Assembly: GCA_017458765.1 (NCBI GenBank)
Contig: JAFSZZ010000042.1
Span: forward strand, 1 to 54,871
Reading direction: 5' to 3'
Length of the DNA stretch: 54,871 nt
DNA from: Lachnospiraceae bacterium
Lineage (GTDB): Bacteria > Bacillota > Clostridia > Lachnospirales > Lachnospiraceae
A program made the translations under genes and the position numbers. Below the pieces are notes generated by a model, which had not been told where the DNA came from, searched no databases, and worked only from the letters and a program-made list of their open reading frames with translations. Numbering within the stretch: position 1 is the first letter of the stretch; each line of letters begins with the position of its first letter. Below are positions 18,775-26,676 of the stretch, piece after piece.

Positions 18775-20958
18775 TCACATACTCTTCCGCTCTGCTATCT
18801 CAGCCATCTTGGCATCATTTAACCTCGTATCACCATGAACACGGCTGTAGGACAGGTAGCCGTTCATTCGCTCGATCTTGGTAAGGTTCCTGCTTCCGCA
18901 CTTGGGACATACATCCATCTCAAGCTCCTGATGACCGCAGTCATCACAGTAAGCAAGGGACATGTTAACTCCCTCGTAGAAGCCCATATCCATGGCCCGC
19001 CTGATAAGTGTCTTGATCGCTTCAAGGTTGTAATCGATCGGATACTTAACATACTGGATCTTGCCGCCGTTACTTAATTCCCAGAACCTGAACTCAAGGT
19101 TCTGCTTCTCTATCGGGGTTATATCCTCGGTCACATGACAGTGGAAGGAATTCGATACATATTCCCTGTCGGATACATTCTCGACAATACCGTATTTCTT
19201 ACGGAACTGCTTAACCTGAAGGCCGCACAGGGACTCGGCGGGCGTTCCGTATATCGCATAGAGGTGACCGTCCTCCTCCTTGAATTCATTGATCTTCTTG
19301 TTTATATATGTAAGGACCTCAAGGGCGAATTCCCCGTCCTCAACCAGCGATTTACCGTTATATAATTCCTGCAGCTCGTTAAATGCGGTTATTCCGAAGG
19401 AAGCGGTGGCCGACTTAAGCAGAGGCTTGATCTTATCCGTAAGCTGCAGATGGCCGCCGTAGAAGCCGCCTTCGCAATAGGCGAGCGGATTGGTTGAAGC
19501 ACGCATCTCCCCCAGGTAAGCGTAGGTTCGCTTGTGGAGTCCCCTTATAAGATTGAGATAATAATCCAGTACCTCGTAGAAATCCTTACTCTCCTGACGG
19601 GACTTGGCAAGGATCATCGGCAGATGAAGCGAAACAGCACCTATATTGAACCTGCCGACAAATACAGGTACATCCTGATCATCCGCAGGATGCATTCCGC
19701 CCCTCTCATACCATGGGGACAGGAAGGCACGACATCCCATGGGGGATATGATCTTGCCGTACTGCTTGTACATGCTGGCAATATAGCCCTTGCCGGTAAG
19801 ACTTAACCAGTCGGGATACATAGTCTTGCTCGAACACTCGACTCCTGCTTCGAAAACATCTTCAAGCTCCTTGCCCGGACCGTGAAGATTCTCATCATAT
19901 AAAAATACGATCTTGGGGAAGAGCACAGGCTTCTTGCACTCGGCCTTACCCTGACCCTTTCGTCTTACGTTCAGCATCGTAATGGTGGCAAGCTTGGCAA
20001 AACGTCCGGTCCCCGTACCTGCCGTAACGGTGATGAACGGATAATCGCCTCTCGAGCTTGCAACGGTATTGAACTTATATTCCCAACCCTGGAAGCCCTG
20101 CTCAAAGTCACGTTCAACGTCCTTATAGGCAACTTCCTCGGCTTTCTTCTCATCTATACCGAGTTCGGTATATTTCTTAATGTACTTCTTATAGGACTTT
20201 TCTGCGTAGGGCTCAAGGATAAGATCCACAGAGGGAACCGTAAATCCTCCGTACTGCTGTGATGCCGCCGATAATACGATATCTCCTATAACATCAAAAC
20301 AGGTATCCAGTGCCTTGGGTTCATTGTACCAGATATTACCCATTTCAAAGCCGCCCTTAAGCACCGTGGCAACATCAAACAGACAGCAGTTCATTGTGTC
20401 CCTTCTTGCGGACATATCATGAACATAGATGTATCCGTCACGGCAGGCCTGTATCTCCTCCGTGGTCATGAAGAACTTCTGATACAGTTCCTTATTAAGC
20501 TGATTGAAAATGAGGCTCCTCTTGGTCGATACAAGGGCCGAATCCGTGTTGGCATTCTCCTTATCGCCCACATACATGATCGACTGGCTCTTCTTATATA
20601 CGTCATCGAGCATCCTGACGAAATCCTGCTTGTAATTCCTGTAGTCCCTGTAGGACTTCGCTACTATAGGCTTGACTTCTTCAAGCGCACTCTCAACGAT
20701 GTTATGCATAACGGGGATCGGTATCTCGTCAACATCGAGTTCATCCACGCGGTCAACTACCTTCTGGCAGATGAATTCCTTCTCCTCCTCCGTAAACTTG
20801 GTAAGAGCCCTGTAAGCCGATTTCCCTACGGCATCTATGACCTTCTGGACATTAAATGCCTCCCTGGTCCCGTCCTTCTTGATCATCCTTACGTCGCGCT
20901 TAGGCATATATCTCTCGGAATAATTCTTAGCTTCTTCCTTTACTTCTTCTGCTCCCAT
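18775..20958 (-). CDS. nrdD: Anaerobic (class III) ribonucleoside-triphosphate reductase
   Basis: This 727-residue enzyme reduces ribonucleoside triphosphates to deoxy forms under anaerobic conditions with a glycyl radical. An N-terminal ATP cone is visible (residues about 20-110, RMIKKDGTREAFNVQKVIDA), then the large barrel domain. Near the C-terminus are the zinc ligands CDDC and CPKC, then ERMNGYLS, where the Gly is the radical site. Length is normal. GGAGG sits 5 nt before the ATG. The activase nrdG, often adjacent, is not in the window. It has its own promoter, and NrdR-box-like sites lie in its leader. It lies 128 bp downstream of the WYL gene, so read-through from there is possible. 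Confidence 0.95.
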   Translation of the reverse strand: MGAEEVKEEAKNYSERYMPKRDVRMIKKDGTREAFNVQKVIDAVGKSAYRALTKFTEEEKEFICQKVVDRVDELDVDEIPIPVMHNIVESALEEVKPIVAKSYRDYRNYKQDFVRMLDDVYKKSQSIMYVGDKENANTDSALVSTKRSLIFNQLNKELYQKFFMTTEEIQACRDGYIYVHDMSARRDTMNCCLFDVATVLKGGFEMGNIWYNEPKALDTCFDVIGDIVLSAASQQYGGFTVPSVDLILEPYAEKSYKKYIKKYTELGIDEKKAEEVAYKDVERDFEQGFQGWEYKFNTVASSRGDYPFITVTAGTGTGRFAKLATITMLNVRRKGQGKAECKKPVLFPKIVFLYDENLHGPGKELEDVFEAGVECSSKTMYPDWLSLTGKGYIASMYKQYGKIISPMGCRAFLSPWYERGGMHPADDQDVPVFVGRFNIGAVSLHLPMILAKSRQESKDFYEVLDYYLNLIRGLHKRTYAYLGEMRASTNPLAYCEGGFYGGHLQLTDKIKPLLKSATASFGITAFNELQELYNGKSLVEDGEFALEVLTYINKKINEFKEEDGHLYAIYGTPAESLCGLQVKQFRKKYGIVENVSDREYVSNSFHCHVTEDITPIEKQNLEFRFWELSNGGKIQYVKYPIDYNLEAIKTLIRRAMDMGFYEGVNMSLAYCDDCGHQELEMDVCPKCGSRNLTKIERMNGYLSYSRVHGDTRLNDAKMAEIAERKSM

Positions 20959-20977
20959 GACAGCCTCCGTCCATAAA

Positions 20978-21025
20978 AATCAATATATTGTGCCAAAAAC
21001 CGGTGTCTATCTCAACATCTTGTAC
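20978..21025 (-). promoter_or_regulatory. NrdR-box-like pair in the nrdD leader
   Basis: The core CAATATATTG (20981-20990) matches 10 of 10 positions of the NrdR core CWATATATWG. A second core CAACATCTTG (21013-21022) matches 8 of 10 and starts 32 bp away. NrdR sites are known as two boxes about 31-32 bp apart, so the spacing supports the weaker copy. Both lie just downstream of the predicted transcription start, which suits repression. It is a recalled consensus, not a scored one. Confidence 0.5.
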
Positions 21026-21034
21026 ACAATTACA

Positions 21035-21063
21035 ACTATACCAATCCATGAAACATAAGTCAA
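21035..21063 (-). promoter_or_regulatory. nrdD promoter
   Basis: On the minus strand TTGACT (21063-21058), a 17-bp spacer and TATAGT (21040-21035) make a near-consensus sigma-A promoter. The predicted start is near 21028, about 70 nt before the nrdD ATG. Confidence 0.7.
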
Positions 21064-21086
21064 CCACAACTAAAACAAACCCTGAT

Positions 21087-22064
21087 TTAATATGCCGCCA
21101 GATTCTCCTTAAGAAAATCCTTCATCCCGTTCACGGCAGTCTGCGGACTTACAAGCCTGATCCCCGGTCCCACGGATGCTATCCATCCGTAGAACTGCCC
21201 GCTCAGAACTACTTCCGTGTGTACCGTCACTTCATCCGAACCTGTCCCCGTGATCTTAATATCCTGTCCGAACCTGTCTATAAGTATCCCGATCTTATCC
21301 TTGGGGCATTTAAGGCCGATCTTTGTAAGTTCACCGCCGAACATACCGAACATCCTGCCCGAATATGCACTCAGATCGATCTTTTCCGCAGGCTTATCCT
21401 GTTTCTCATCCGAAACAAAGATATCCTTCATCTTGTCGACACGGTAATGCTTCACCATCCCGGCTTCCTTATCGTAAGCCACGAGATAATAGTATTCATC
21501 ATCCCATATGAGCGTCACGGGGCTGACTTCATAGATCCCGCCGTCCTTTCTGGGAACAAGCTTTATATCCGTTGTCCACTCACAGTACTTAAATCCTATC
21601 TTCTTCCCGGCACGTATGGCCGAGTTTATCATATCCACCGTATAAAGTATGCTCTCATTCTGTCCCTTTATCCTGTTTATGCTGTAGAGCTGGCGTTTAA
21701 GATCATCGGCATCATATTCATCAGCAAAGGAACTCAGTTTTTTTACAAGCTGCTCCGATCTTTTCCTGGATATGAACCTTGAAGACATGACTGCATCCAC
21801 AAGCAGCTTGAGTTCTGCAAGTTCAAACTCTCTGCTTCCCATGAAAAATCCGCCGTCACGGCCGGTTATCTTCATTATGTCAAGTCCGTATTCGGCAAGC
21901 ATCTCTATGTCACTGTATATACTCTTGCGCTCAGCCTCTATTCCGTATTCACCCAGTATATCGGCTATCTCATTGGCACTCATAGGATGCTCTTCGTCCG
22001 TATATTTATACAGGATATCCTTAAGATACAGTATTTTCAGCTTCTGATTATATGATTTCGGCAT
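21087..22064 (-). CDS. WYL-domain transcriptional regulator
   Basis: The 325-residue protein has an N-terminal winged helix (residues about 5-65, with SANEIADILGEYG and ERKSIYSDIEML). A WYL sensor region follows (about 140-225, with SPVTLIWDDEYYYLVAYD), then the usual WYL C-terminal extension. WYL regulators often answer nucleic-acid or nucleotide-like ligands; the ligand here is unknown. AGGAGG lies 8 nt before the ATG. It diverges from the AP2-like gene across 129 bp and lies upstream of nrdD on the same strand. The NrdR-like pair in its upstream region suggests it may belong to the deoxynucleotide regulon. Confidence 0.85.
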   Translation of the reverse strand: MPKSYNQKLKILYLKDILYKYTDEEHPMSANEIADILGEYGIEAERKSIYSDIEMLAEYGLDIMKITGRDGGFFMGSREFELAELKLLVDAVMSSRFISRKRSEQLVKKLSSFADEYDADDLKRQLYSINRIKGQNESILYTVDMINSAIRAGKKIGFKYCEWTTDIKLVPRKDGGIYEVSPVTLIWDDEYYYLVAYDKEAGMVKHYRVDKMKDIFVSDEKQDKPAEKIDLSAYSGRMFGMFGGELTKIGLKCPKDKIGILIDRFGQDIKITGTGSDEVTVHTEVVLSGQFYGWIASVGPGIRLVSPQTAVNGMKDFLKENLAAY

Positions 22065-22110
22065 GTCTTGTCCTCCTGTGTGATCGGTTGCATATATACC
22101 CGTTCAATTT

Positions 22111-22157
22111 TAACATTATATTGAAAAAAAATCTATACCGGACACAAGATATAGTGT
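22111..22157. promoter_or_regulatory. NrdR-box-like pair between the WYL and AP2-like genes
   Basis: Box 1 has core CATTATATTG (22114-22123, 9 of 10 to CWATATATWG). Box 2 is ACACAAGATATAGTGT (22142-22157), matching 15 of 16 positions of the full 16-bp consensus. The cores start exactly 31 bp apart, the spacing known for NrdR. Box 2 covers the -35 position of the AP2-gene promoter, and box 1 covers a TATAAT-like element on the WYL side. Confidence 0.5.
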
Positions 22158-22165
22158 ATACTGTC

Positions 22166-22174
22166 TGATATAAT
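22166..22174 (+). promoter_or_regulatory. Extended -10 promoter of the AP2-like gene
   Basis: TGATATAAT is a full TGn extended -10 element. No good -35 is present. The predicted start near 22181 leaves a very short leader containing only the ribosome site. Confidence 0.6.
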
Positions 22175-22193
22175 AATCCGCAAGGTGAAGGTC

Positions 22194-22976
22194 ATGAGTG
22201 AAGCAGGTGTTTTTAAGGCGGTTAAAAAGAACGGTTCCAAGTATTACCGTGCCTCGATAACTTACAGGAACAAACATATAAGTCTGGGCAGTTACGAAGA
22301 TGAAGACACTGCCACAAAAGCATATTCATTTGCCCGTTCCCTTATAAAGGGCACGCAGACTATAGAAGATTACAGTTCTTCCTGTCCGCTCTCTTTTGAA
22401 AAATATGTCGTGCTCGTAAATTTCAGGGATAACCGCGTGTACATCAGAAACCCTATCTATCTCGGGAAGCATTTCTTCCAGTATTATCTTACCAGGGACA
22501 AGGTGTATAAGTTTGATATAGAGGATCTGTTCTACTATTCCGAACATAAGATCTCAAGCCGCGGAGGGCATCTGTTCGTTGCCGACTACGGCATGCAGGT
22601 TAATCTCCATTCACGCTATGGCATTAAGAAGCATGCGGTACTCAACCGTGATTACAGGTTCATCAATAATGACAGATATGATTTCAGATACGAAAATATC
22701 GAGGTGATCAACCGCTATCATGGTGTAAGGAAGCGCGTCCTTAAAACAGGACGGGTAAAATACCGTGTTGTTATCCTCATTAACGGGAATTATACCGTAG
22801 GCGTATATCCTACGGAGGAGATGGCAGCAGTCGCATACAACAAGGCTGTCGACATCGTAAAACGCAAATATCCCGAGAGGAAATACGAACAGAACTATGT
22901 CGATTCGCTGTCTCCTTCGGGATATGCGGATCTGTATACATCAATACAGATCTCACCAAAGCTGCTTGAGCTCTGA
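22194..22976 (+). CDS. AP2-like DNA-binding protein with degenerate HNH-like core
   Basis: I place the start at ATG 22194, because AAGGTG precedes it by 6 nt; a GTG at 22185 is the alternative. In 260 residues two AP2-type folds are recognisable. The N-terminal one (about 3-52) has YYRASITYRNKHISLGSYED and ATKAYSFA. The C-terminal one (about 190-230) has YRVVILINGNYTVGVYPTEE and AAVAYNKA. Between them, VNLHSRYG then INNDRYDFRYENIEVIN copies the layout of an AP2-linked HNH nuclease (SLHR, then DHxNGNxxDNRxxNL). The metal-binding DH and the DNR spacing are lost. It is probably a DNA binder derived from a homing-type nuclease; function unknown. It converges on the muramidase gene with only 3 bp between stops. 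Confidence 0.65.
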   Translation: MSEAGVFKAVKKNGSKYYRASITYRNKHISLGSYEDEDTATKAYSFARSLIKGTQTIEDYSSSCPLSFEKYVVLVNFRDNRVYIRNPIYLGKHFFQYYLTRDKVYKFDIEDLFYYSEHKISSRGGHLFVADYGMQVNLHSRYGIKKHAVLNRDYRFINNDRYDFRYENIEVINRYHGVRKRVLKTGRVKYRVVILINGNYTVGVYPTEEMAAVAYNKAVDIVKRKYPERKYEQNYVDSLSPSGYADLYTSIQISPKLLEL

Positions 22977-22979
22977 TGA

Positions 22980-24194
22980 TCATTTTTCCTTATAATTCAC
23001 AAAACTTATGTTTATATCCACCTCTCCGGGGATGCCGTCAACACTCCCTTTTTTGGTATATTGCCACATATTGAACTCATAGGGATAATCGGTCCCGACT
23101 TCCGGCCTGTAATCGTCACTCAGCCATACATCATAATCCTTAAGCTTATCCGGGAGCATACCGGCTATCAGCATGTCCCTCGTTGCGTATATCATGGGTT
23201 TATACCCGAATGCCTTTACCGTCTCGCAGTATTTTACGGCCAGATCTGTACGTTCCTCGGCTGTAAGGTCATCGGTCCTTGCCCTGTCATTTTCTATCCA
23301 CTCGACATCTATGGCTACAGGATAGGTTGCTCCGTAGTTCATAAGCGCACCCACGGTGAAATTGGCTTCCTCGACCGCTTCCTCCTCGGTAGTCGCCTGC
23401 GAGAAGAAATATGCCCCGGTCTCAAGCCCTGCCGCGCGGGCTCCCATTATATTGGTCACGAAATTATCATCAAGCATGAGCTGGGCACTCCCGTAACCTC
23501 TTGCTCCAACCCTTATCATGGCAAAATCTATACCGGCCGCCTTGACCTTGGCCCAGTCGATGGTACCCTGGTATTTGGATACATCAACCCCTCTCTTGCT
23601 CGTGATGGCCCTGTCCTTATATTCAAGTTTATCTTCATCCATGTTGAGATTGGCTTTAAGATCATAATTGTTCTTGTTAAGATCTTCTATTATGTCATAC
23701 CATGTCTCTTCCTTACCCTTTGCCCTGGCCTTTATATGCTTGCCGTCGTCTTCGTCATCCTTCTCCTCATCCCCGGGCATTATCGGATCCTCATTATCAT
23801 TTTTGATATTGTTAAAGGAAAGAGGTTTATACGGCTTATCAACCTCTTCCGGCCTGTCCTTTCTATCCACAAGGTCATCATTGTTCGCAGATACCGAAGG
23901 CTCGTCGTCTTCATCCTTTTCGTACATGTCCCAGAAATCCAGGTCCTCGCTTCTTACATTGCTCTCTCCGATACCTAAGGCTTCATCCTCTGCCCTTTGC
24001 TCCTCAAGTGCCAGCATCTGTTCCTGCTTTTCCTTTTCAAGAGCGCGCTTCCTCTCCTGCTTCTCCCTGGTATTAAAATAAATAACGGTAAGAAAAAGAA
24101 GCATTACCAGCGAAGCCGCCGTCACAAAATAGACGACCATCTTCTTGTAAGCCCGTTTATCTTCCCTGTCCTGATCTTCAAAAAAACCTGCCAT
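22980..24194 (-). CDS. Membrane-anchored GH25 muramidase-like protein
   Basis: The 404-residue protein cleaves, or at least resembles enzymes that cleave, the MurNAc-GlcNAc bond of peptidoglycan. It has a cytoplasmic start, one transmembrane helix (about 22-44, VVYFVTAASLVMLLFLTVIY), a charged coiled and acidic linker (about 45-195), then an extracytoplasmic GH25 domain. That domain opens with RGVDVSKYQGTIDW and carries YPVAIDVEW, whose Asp and Glu are the expected catalytic residues. I use ATG 24194, 8 nt after AAGGGG, over an upstream TTG. The anchor suggests a cell-wall remodelling role at the membrane surface, not a secreted lysin. Confidence 0.85.
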   Translation of the reverse strand: MAGFFEDQDREDKRAYKKMVVYFVTAASLVMLLFLTVIYFNTREKQERKRALEKEKQEQMLALEEQRAEDEALGIGESNVRSEDLDFWDMYEKDEDDEPSVSANNDDLVDRKDRPEEVDKPYKPLSFNNIKNDNEDPIMPGDEEKDDEDDGKHIKARAKGKEETWYDIIEDLNKNNYDLKANLNMDEDKLEYKDRAITSKRGVDVSKYQGTIDWAKVKAAGIDFAMIRVGARGYGSAQLMLDDNFVTNIMGARAAGLETGAYFFSQATTEEEAVEEANFTVGALMNYGATYPVAIDVEWIENDRARTDDLTAEERTDLAVKYCETVKAFGYKPMIYATRDMLIAGMLPDKLKDYDVWLSDDYRPEVGTDYPYEFNMWQYTKKGSVDGIPGEVDINISFVNYKEK

Positions 24195-24234
24195 AGCCAA
24201 AACCCCTTGATAACTATTCAGTCTGTTATTATTG

Positions 24235-24252
24235 ATTATATCATGATACTAT
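24235..24252. promoter_or_regulatory. Back-to-back divergent promoters of GH25 and apbE
   Basis: Two extended -10 elements abut exactly: TGATATAAT on the minus strand (24243-24235) for GH25 and TGATACTAT on the plus strand (24244-24252) for apbE. Polymerase could not occupy both at once. The plus element ends 6 nt before the apbE ATG. Confidence 0.55.
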
Positions 24253-24258
24253 ATTTTT

Positions 24259-25269
24259 ATGAAGATTATTACCGGACACAAATCGATCCTTAGTTTCTTT
24301 CTGGTTCTGTCACTGTTCCTGCAGGGCTGCCGGGTAAATACCGGTGCAAAAAGCATAACCCGCTCCGGCTTTTTCTTTGATACCCTTGTGAACATAACCA
24401 TATATGATACGGATGATGAAACGCTGCTGGATGAGTGTTTTGATCTATGTGATGATTACGAACACATGTTATCAATCACCCTTCCGGGAAGCGACATATC
24501 CCGAATAAATGCCGCAGGTACCGAAGCTGTCACTGTTTCATCCGATACAGCCATTCTTATATCGGAAGCCGGAAGATACTTCGACTTATCAAAAGGAAAG
24601 CTCGATATCACCATCGCTCCCCTGTCCATGTTATGGACCGAGGCACGAAACGATCAGATTCCTCCTTCCGACTCCGGGATAAGCGCCCTCCTGCCTCATA
24701 TCGGCTTTGATAAAATAACACTCGATCCGAATAATTCCGCTGTCAGTAAATCCGATCCCCGGACCATGCTTGATACCGGTGCGCTTGCCAAGGGCTATAT
24801 CGCGGACAGATTAAAGGAACATCTTGTAAGAAGAGGTGTCCGTTCCGCAATCATATCGCTTGGAGGTAATATTACCACGATCGGCACAAAACCCGACGGA
24901 TCACCCTTTAAGATAGGCATCCGCAAGCCTTTCGGACAGGCGGAAGAAGTTGCGGCCGCTCTCAATATCAATGACCTTTCGGTGGTAACATCCGGTATTT
25001 ATGAACGCTGCTTTACATTCGATAACAGGCTTTATCATCATATCCTCGATCCTTCCACAGGGTACCCTGAAGATACCGATCTGTACAGCGCAACGATAAT
25101 ATGTCCGTCTTCGCTTGACGGCGATGCCCTCTCAACCATCTGCCTCCTGTACGGCCTTGAAGATGCCGAGGAACTTATAAATAACACCCCCGGAACAGAA
25201 GCGGTCTTCATCACAAGGGATAACCGCCTCCACTATACCGGAGGTGCAAAAGTCTATATAAATAACTGA
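24259..25269 (+). CDS. apbE: FAD:protein FMN transferase, lipoprotein
   Basis: ApbE attaches FMN from FAD to a Thr or Ser of membrane redox subunits outside the membrane. Its targets here are most likely RnfG and RnfD, encoded next door. The 336-residue protein opens with a lipoprotein signal ending LFLQGC (Cys about 23). It then shows family motifs: FFFDTLVNITIYD, DTGALAKGYIADRL (about 170-185), SLGGNITTIGTKPDG, and HHILDPSTGYPEDTD with the metal-binding region. No ribosome site precedes the ATG, and the promoter -10 ends 6 nt upstream, so translation may be leaderless. It converges with rnfB, with 2 bp between stop codons. Confidence 0.92.
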   Translation: MKIITGHKSILSFFLVLSLFLQGCRVNTGAKSITRSGFFFDTLVNITIYDTDDETLLDECFDLCDDYEHMLSITLPGSDISRINAAGTEAVTVSSDTAILISEAGRYFDLSKGKLDITIAPLSMLWTEARNDQIPPSDSGISALLPHIGFDKITLDPNNSAVSKSDPRTMLDTGALAKGYIADRLKEHLVRRGVRSAIISLGGNITTIGTKPDGSPFKIGIRKPFGQAEEVAAALNINDLSVVTSGIYERCFTFDNRLYHHILDPSTGYPEDTDLYSATIICPSSLDGDALSTICLLYGLEDAEELINNTPGTEAVFITRDNRLHYTGGAKVYINN

Positions 25270-25271
25270 TG

Positions 25272-26069
25272 TTATAATGCCGATATCGCTTTCTTTGGAC
25301 ACTTCTTGGCACACAGACCGCAGCCCACACATTTTTCCTGATCGATATGCGCAAGTGAATTCTCCACGGTAATGGCTTCCTTGGGACATTCCTTTGCACA
25401 CAGACCGCAGCCTATACACCCTGTCTTACATACCTTCATTACCAACGGACCTTTGTCCCTGTTGGCACATTCCACAATATATTTTGCCTTATACGGAATG
25501 AGTTCGATAAGATGCTTGGGACAGGCCTCTATACATTTACCGCAGGCCCTGCATTTATCCTTATCTATCACAGCAATGCCGTCGACTATGCTGATGGCGC
25601 CGAACTCGCATGCGTTCATGCAGGTGCCAAAACCCATACATCCGAAATCACAGCTCTTCGGGCCGCCCGAAGGTACAAAATTCGCCATCCTGCAGTCCTT
25701 TACTCCCTCATAATTATAATTGCTGAAGGTCTGTTCACAGGTCCCCTTGCATTTTACATGCGCGACCATCTTATCGGATGCTTCCGCTTCAACTCCCATG
25801 ATCCCCGCAATGACCTTCGCAACAGGCTCTCCTCCGACAGGACAACCCGATACCGGTGCACTGCCGCCTGCTATCGCCTCGGCAAGTCCCGAGCAGCCTG
25901 CATAGCCGCAGCCTCCACAGTTATTTCCGGGAAGGGCCTCTGTTATCTCATCCACCAATGGATTGGTCTCGACCTTGAAAACGTTGCCCGCCACGCTTAA
26001 AAAGATCCCTATGAACAATCCTGCTCCGCCTACCACGCTGACGGCTATGATAATTCCTGTAACACTCAT
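25272..26069 (-). CDS. rnfB: Rnf electron transport complex subunit B (ferredoxin-like)
   Basis: RnfB takes electrons from ferredoxin and feeds the membrane part of Rnf. The 265-residue protein has an N-terminal membrane anchor (about 3-28). A Fe-S domain with NNCGGCGYAGC follows (about 49-59), then SGCPVGG and a further Cys-rich set, then ferredoxin-type CxxCxxCxxxCP clusters (CRACGKCIEACP, CIGCGLCAKECP, CVGCGLCAKKCP). It is the last gene of rnfCDGEAB and starts 31 bp after rnfA. The clostridial multi-cluster form fits Fd:NAD+ oxidoreduction coupled to ion export. Confidence 0.95.
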   Translation of the reverse strand: MSVTGIIIAVSVVGGAGLFIGIFLSVAGNVFKVETNPLVDEITEALPGNNCGGCGYAGCSGLAEAIAGGSAPVSGCPVGGEPVAKVIAGIMGVEAEASDKMVAHVKCKGTCEQTFSNYNYEGVKDCRMANFVPSGGPKSCDFGCMGFGTCMNACEFGAISIVDGIAVIDKDKCRACGKCIEACPKHLIELIPYKAKYIVECANRDKGPLVMKVCKTGCIGCGLCAKECPKEAITVENSLAHIDQEKCVGCGLCAKKCPKKAISAL

Positions 26070-26100
26070 CTATGTCACCTCTACCTTAATGTACTCACAC

Positions 26101-26676
26101 TTATTTAAGACCGGAAAAACCGAAGAAGGCTATCGCCATAAGTCCTGCCGTAACAAGAACGATCGGCGTCCCCTTAAATGCCTTTGGTACGTTGTTGTAT
26201 TCTATCTTCTCCCTTAAGCCCGCCATTATCACTATAGCCACAAGAAATCCTACGGATACGGCAAATCCGTTCACAACGCTTTCAAGGATATTATAGGAAT
26301 TCTGTACATTTTTAAGCGCAACTCCGAGCACCGCACAGTTGGTGGTTATAAGGGGAAGGTATACCCCGAGCGCATTATACAGTGATTTGATCTTCTTCTT
26401 AAGGAACATCTCAACAAACTGGACCAGCGCAGCTATGACCAGTATGAACACTATCGTCTGTAAATAGGTGATATCAAACGGTACCAGCAAAAACTTGTAT
26501 ATGAGCGATGTCACGGCTGATGCAAGTGTTATGACAAAAACCACTGCCGATCCCATCCCGGCTGCCGTCTTAACCTTCCTTGATACTCCGAGGAAGGGGC
26601 AGATACCGAGGAACTGGCTTAATACTACGTTATTTATAAAAGCCGAGCCTATCGCTATCGCTAACAGTTTACCCAT
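26101..26676 (-). CDS. rnfA: Rnf complex subunit A
   Basis: This 191-residue membrane subunit pairs with RnfE in the core of the ion-pumping complex. Six hydrophobic helices are apparent. The two conserved cysteines, in LGICPFLGV (about 24-32) and TNCAVLGV (about 110), match those that with the RnfE cysteines hold an intramembrane 2Fe-2S cluster. Its ATG overlaps the rnfE stop by 8 nt, so translation is likely coupled. Confidence 0.95.
   Translation of the reverse strand: MGKLLAIAIGSAFINNVVLSQFLGICPFLGVSRKVKTAAGMGSAVVFVITLASAVTSLIYKFLLVPFDITYLQTIVFILVIAALVQFVEMFLKKKIKSLYNALGVYLPLITTNCAVLGVALKNVQNSYNILESVVNGFAVSVGFLVAIVIMAGLREKIEYNNVPKAFKGTPIVLVTAGLMAIAFFGFSGLK

Noticed and set aside
20419..20976. 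185-codon plus-strand frame over nrdD
   Set aside because: Antisense to the ATP-cone region of nrdD, with no recognisable domain.
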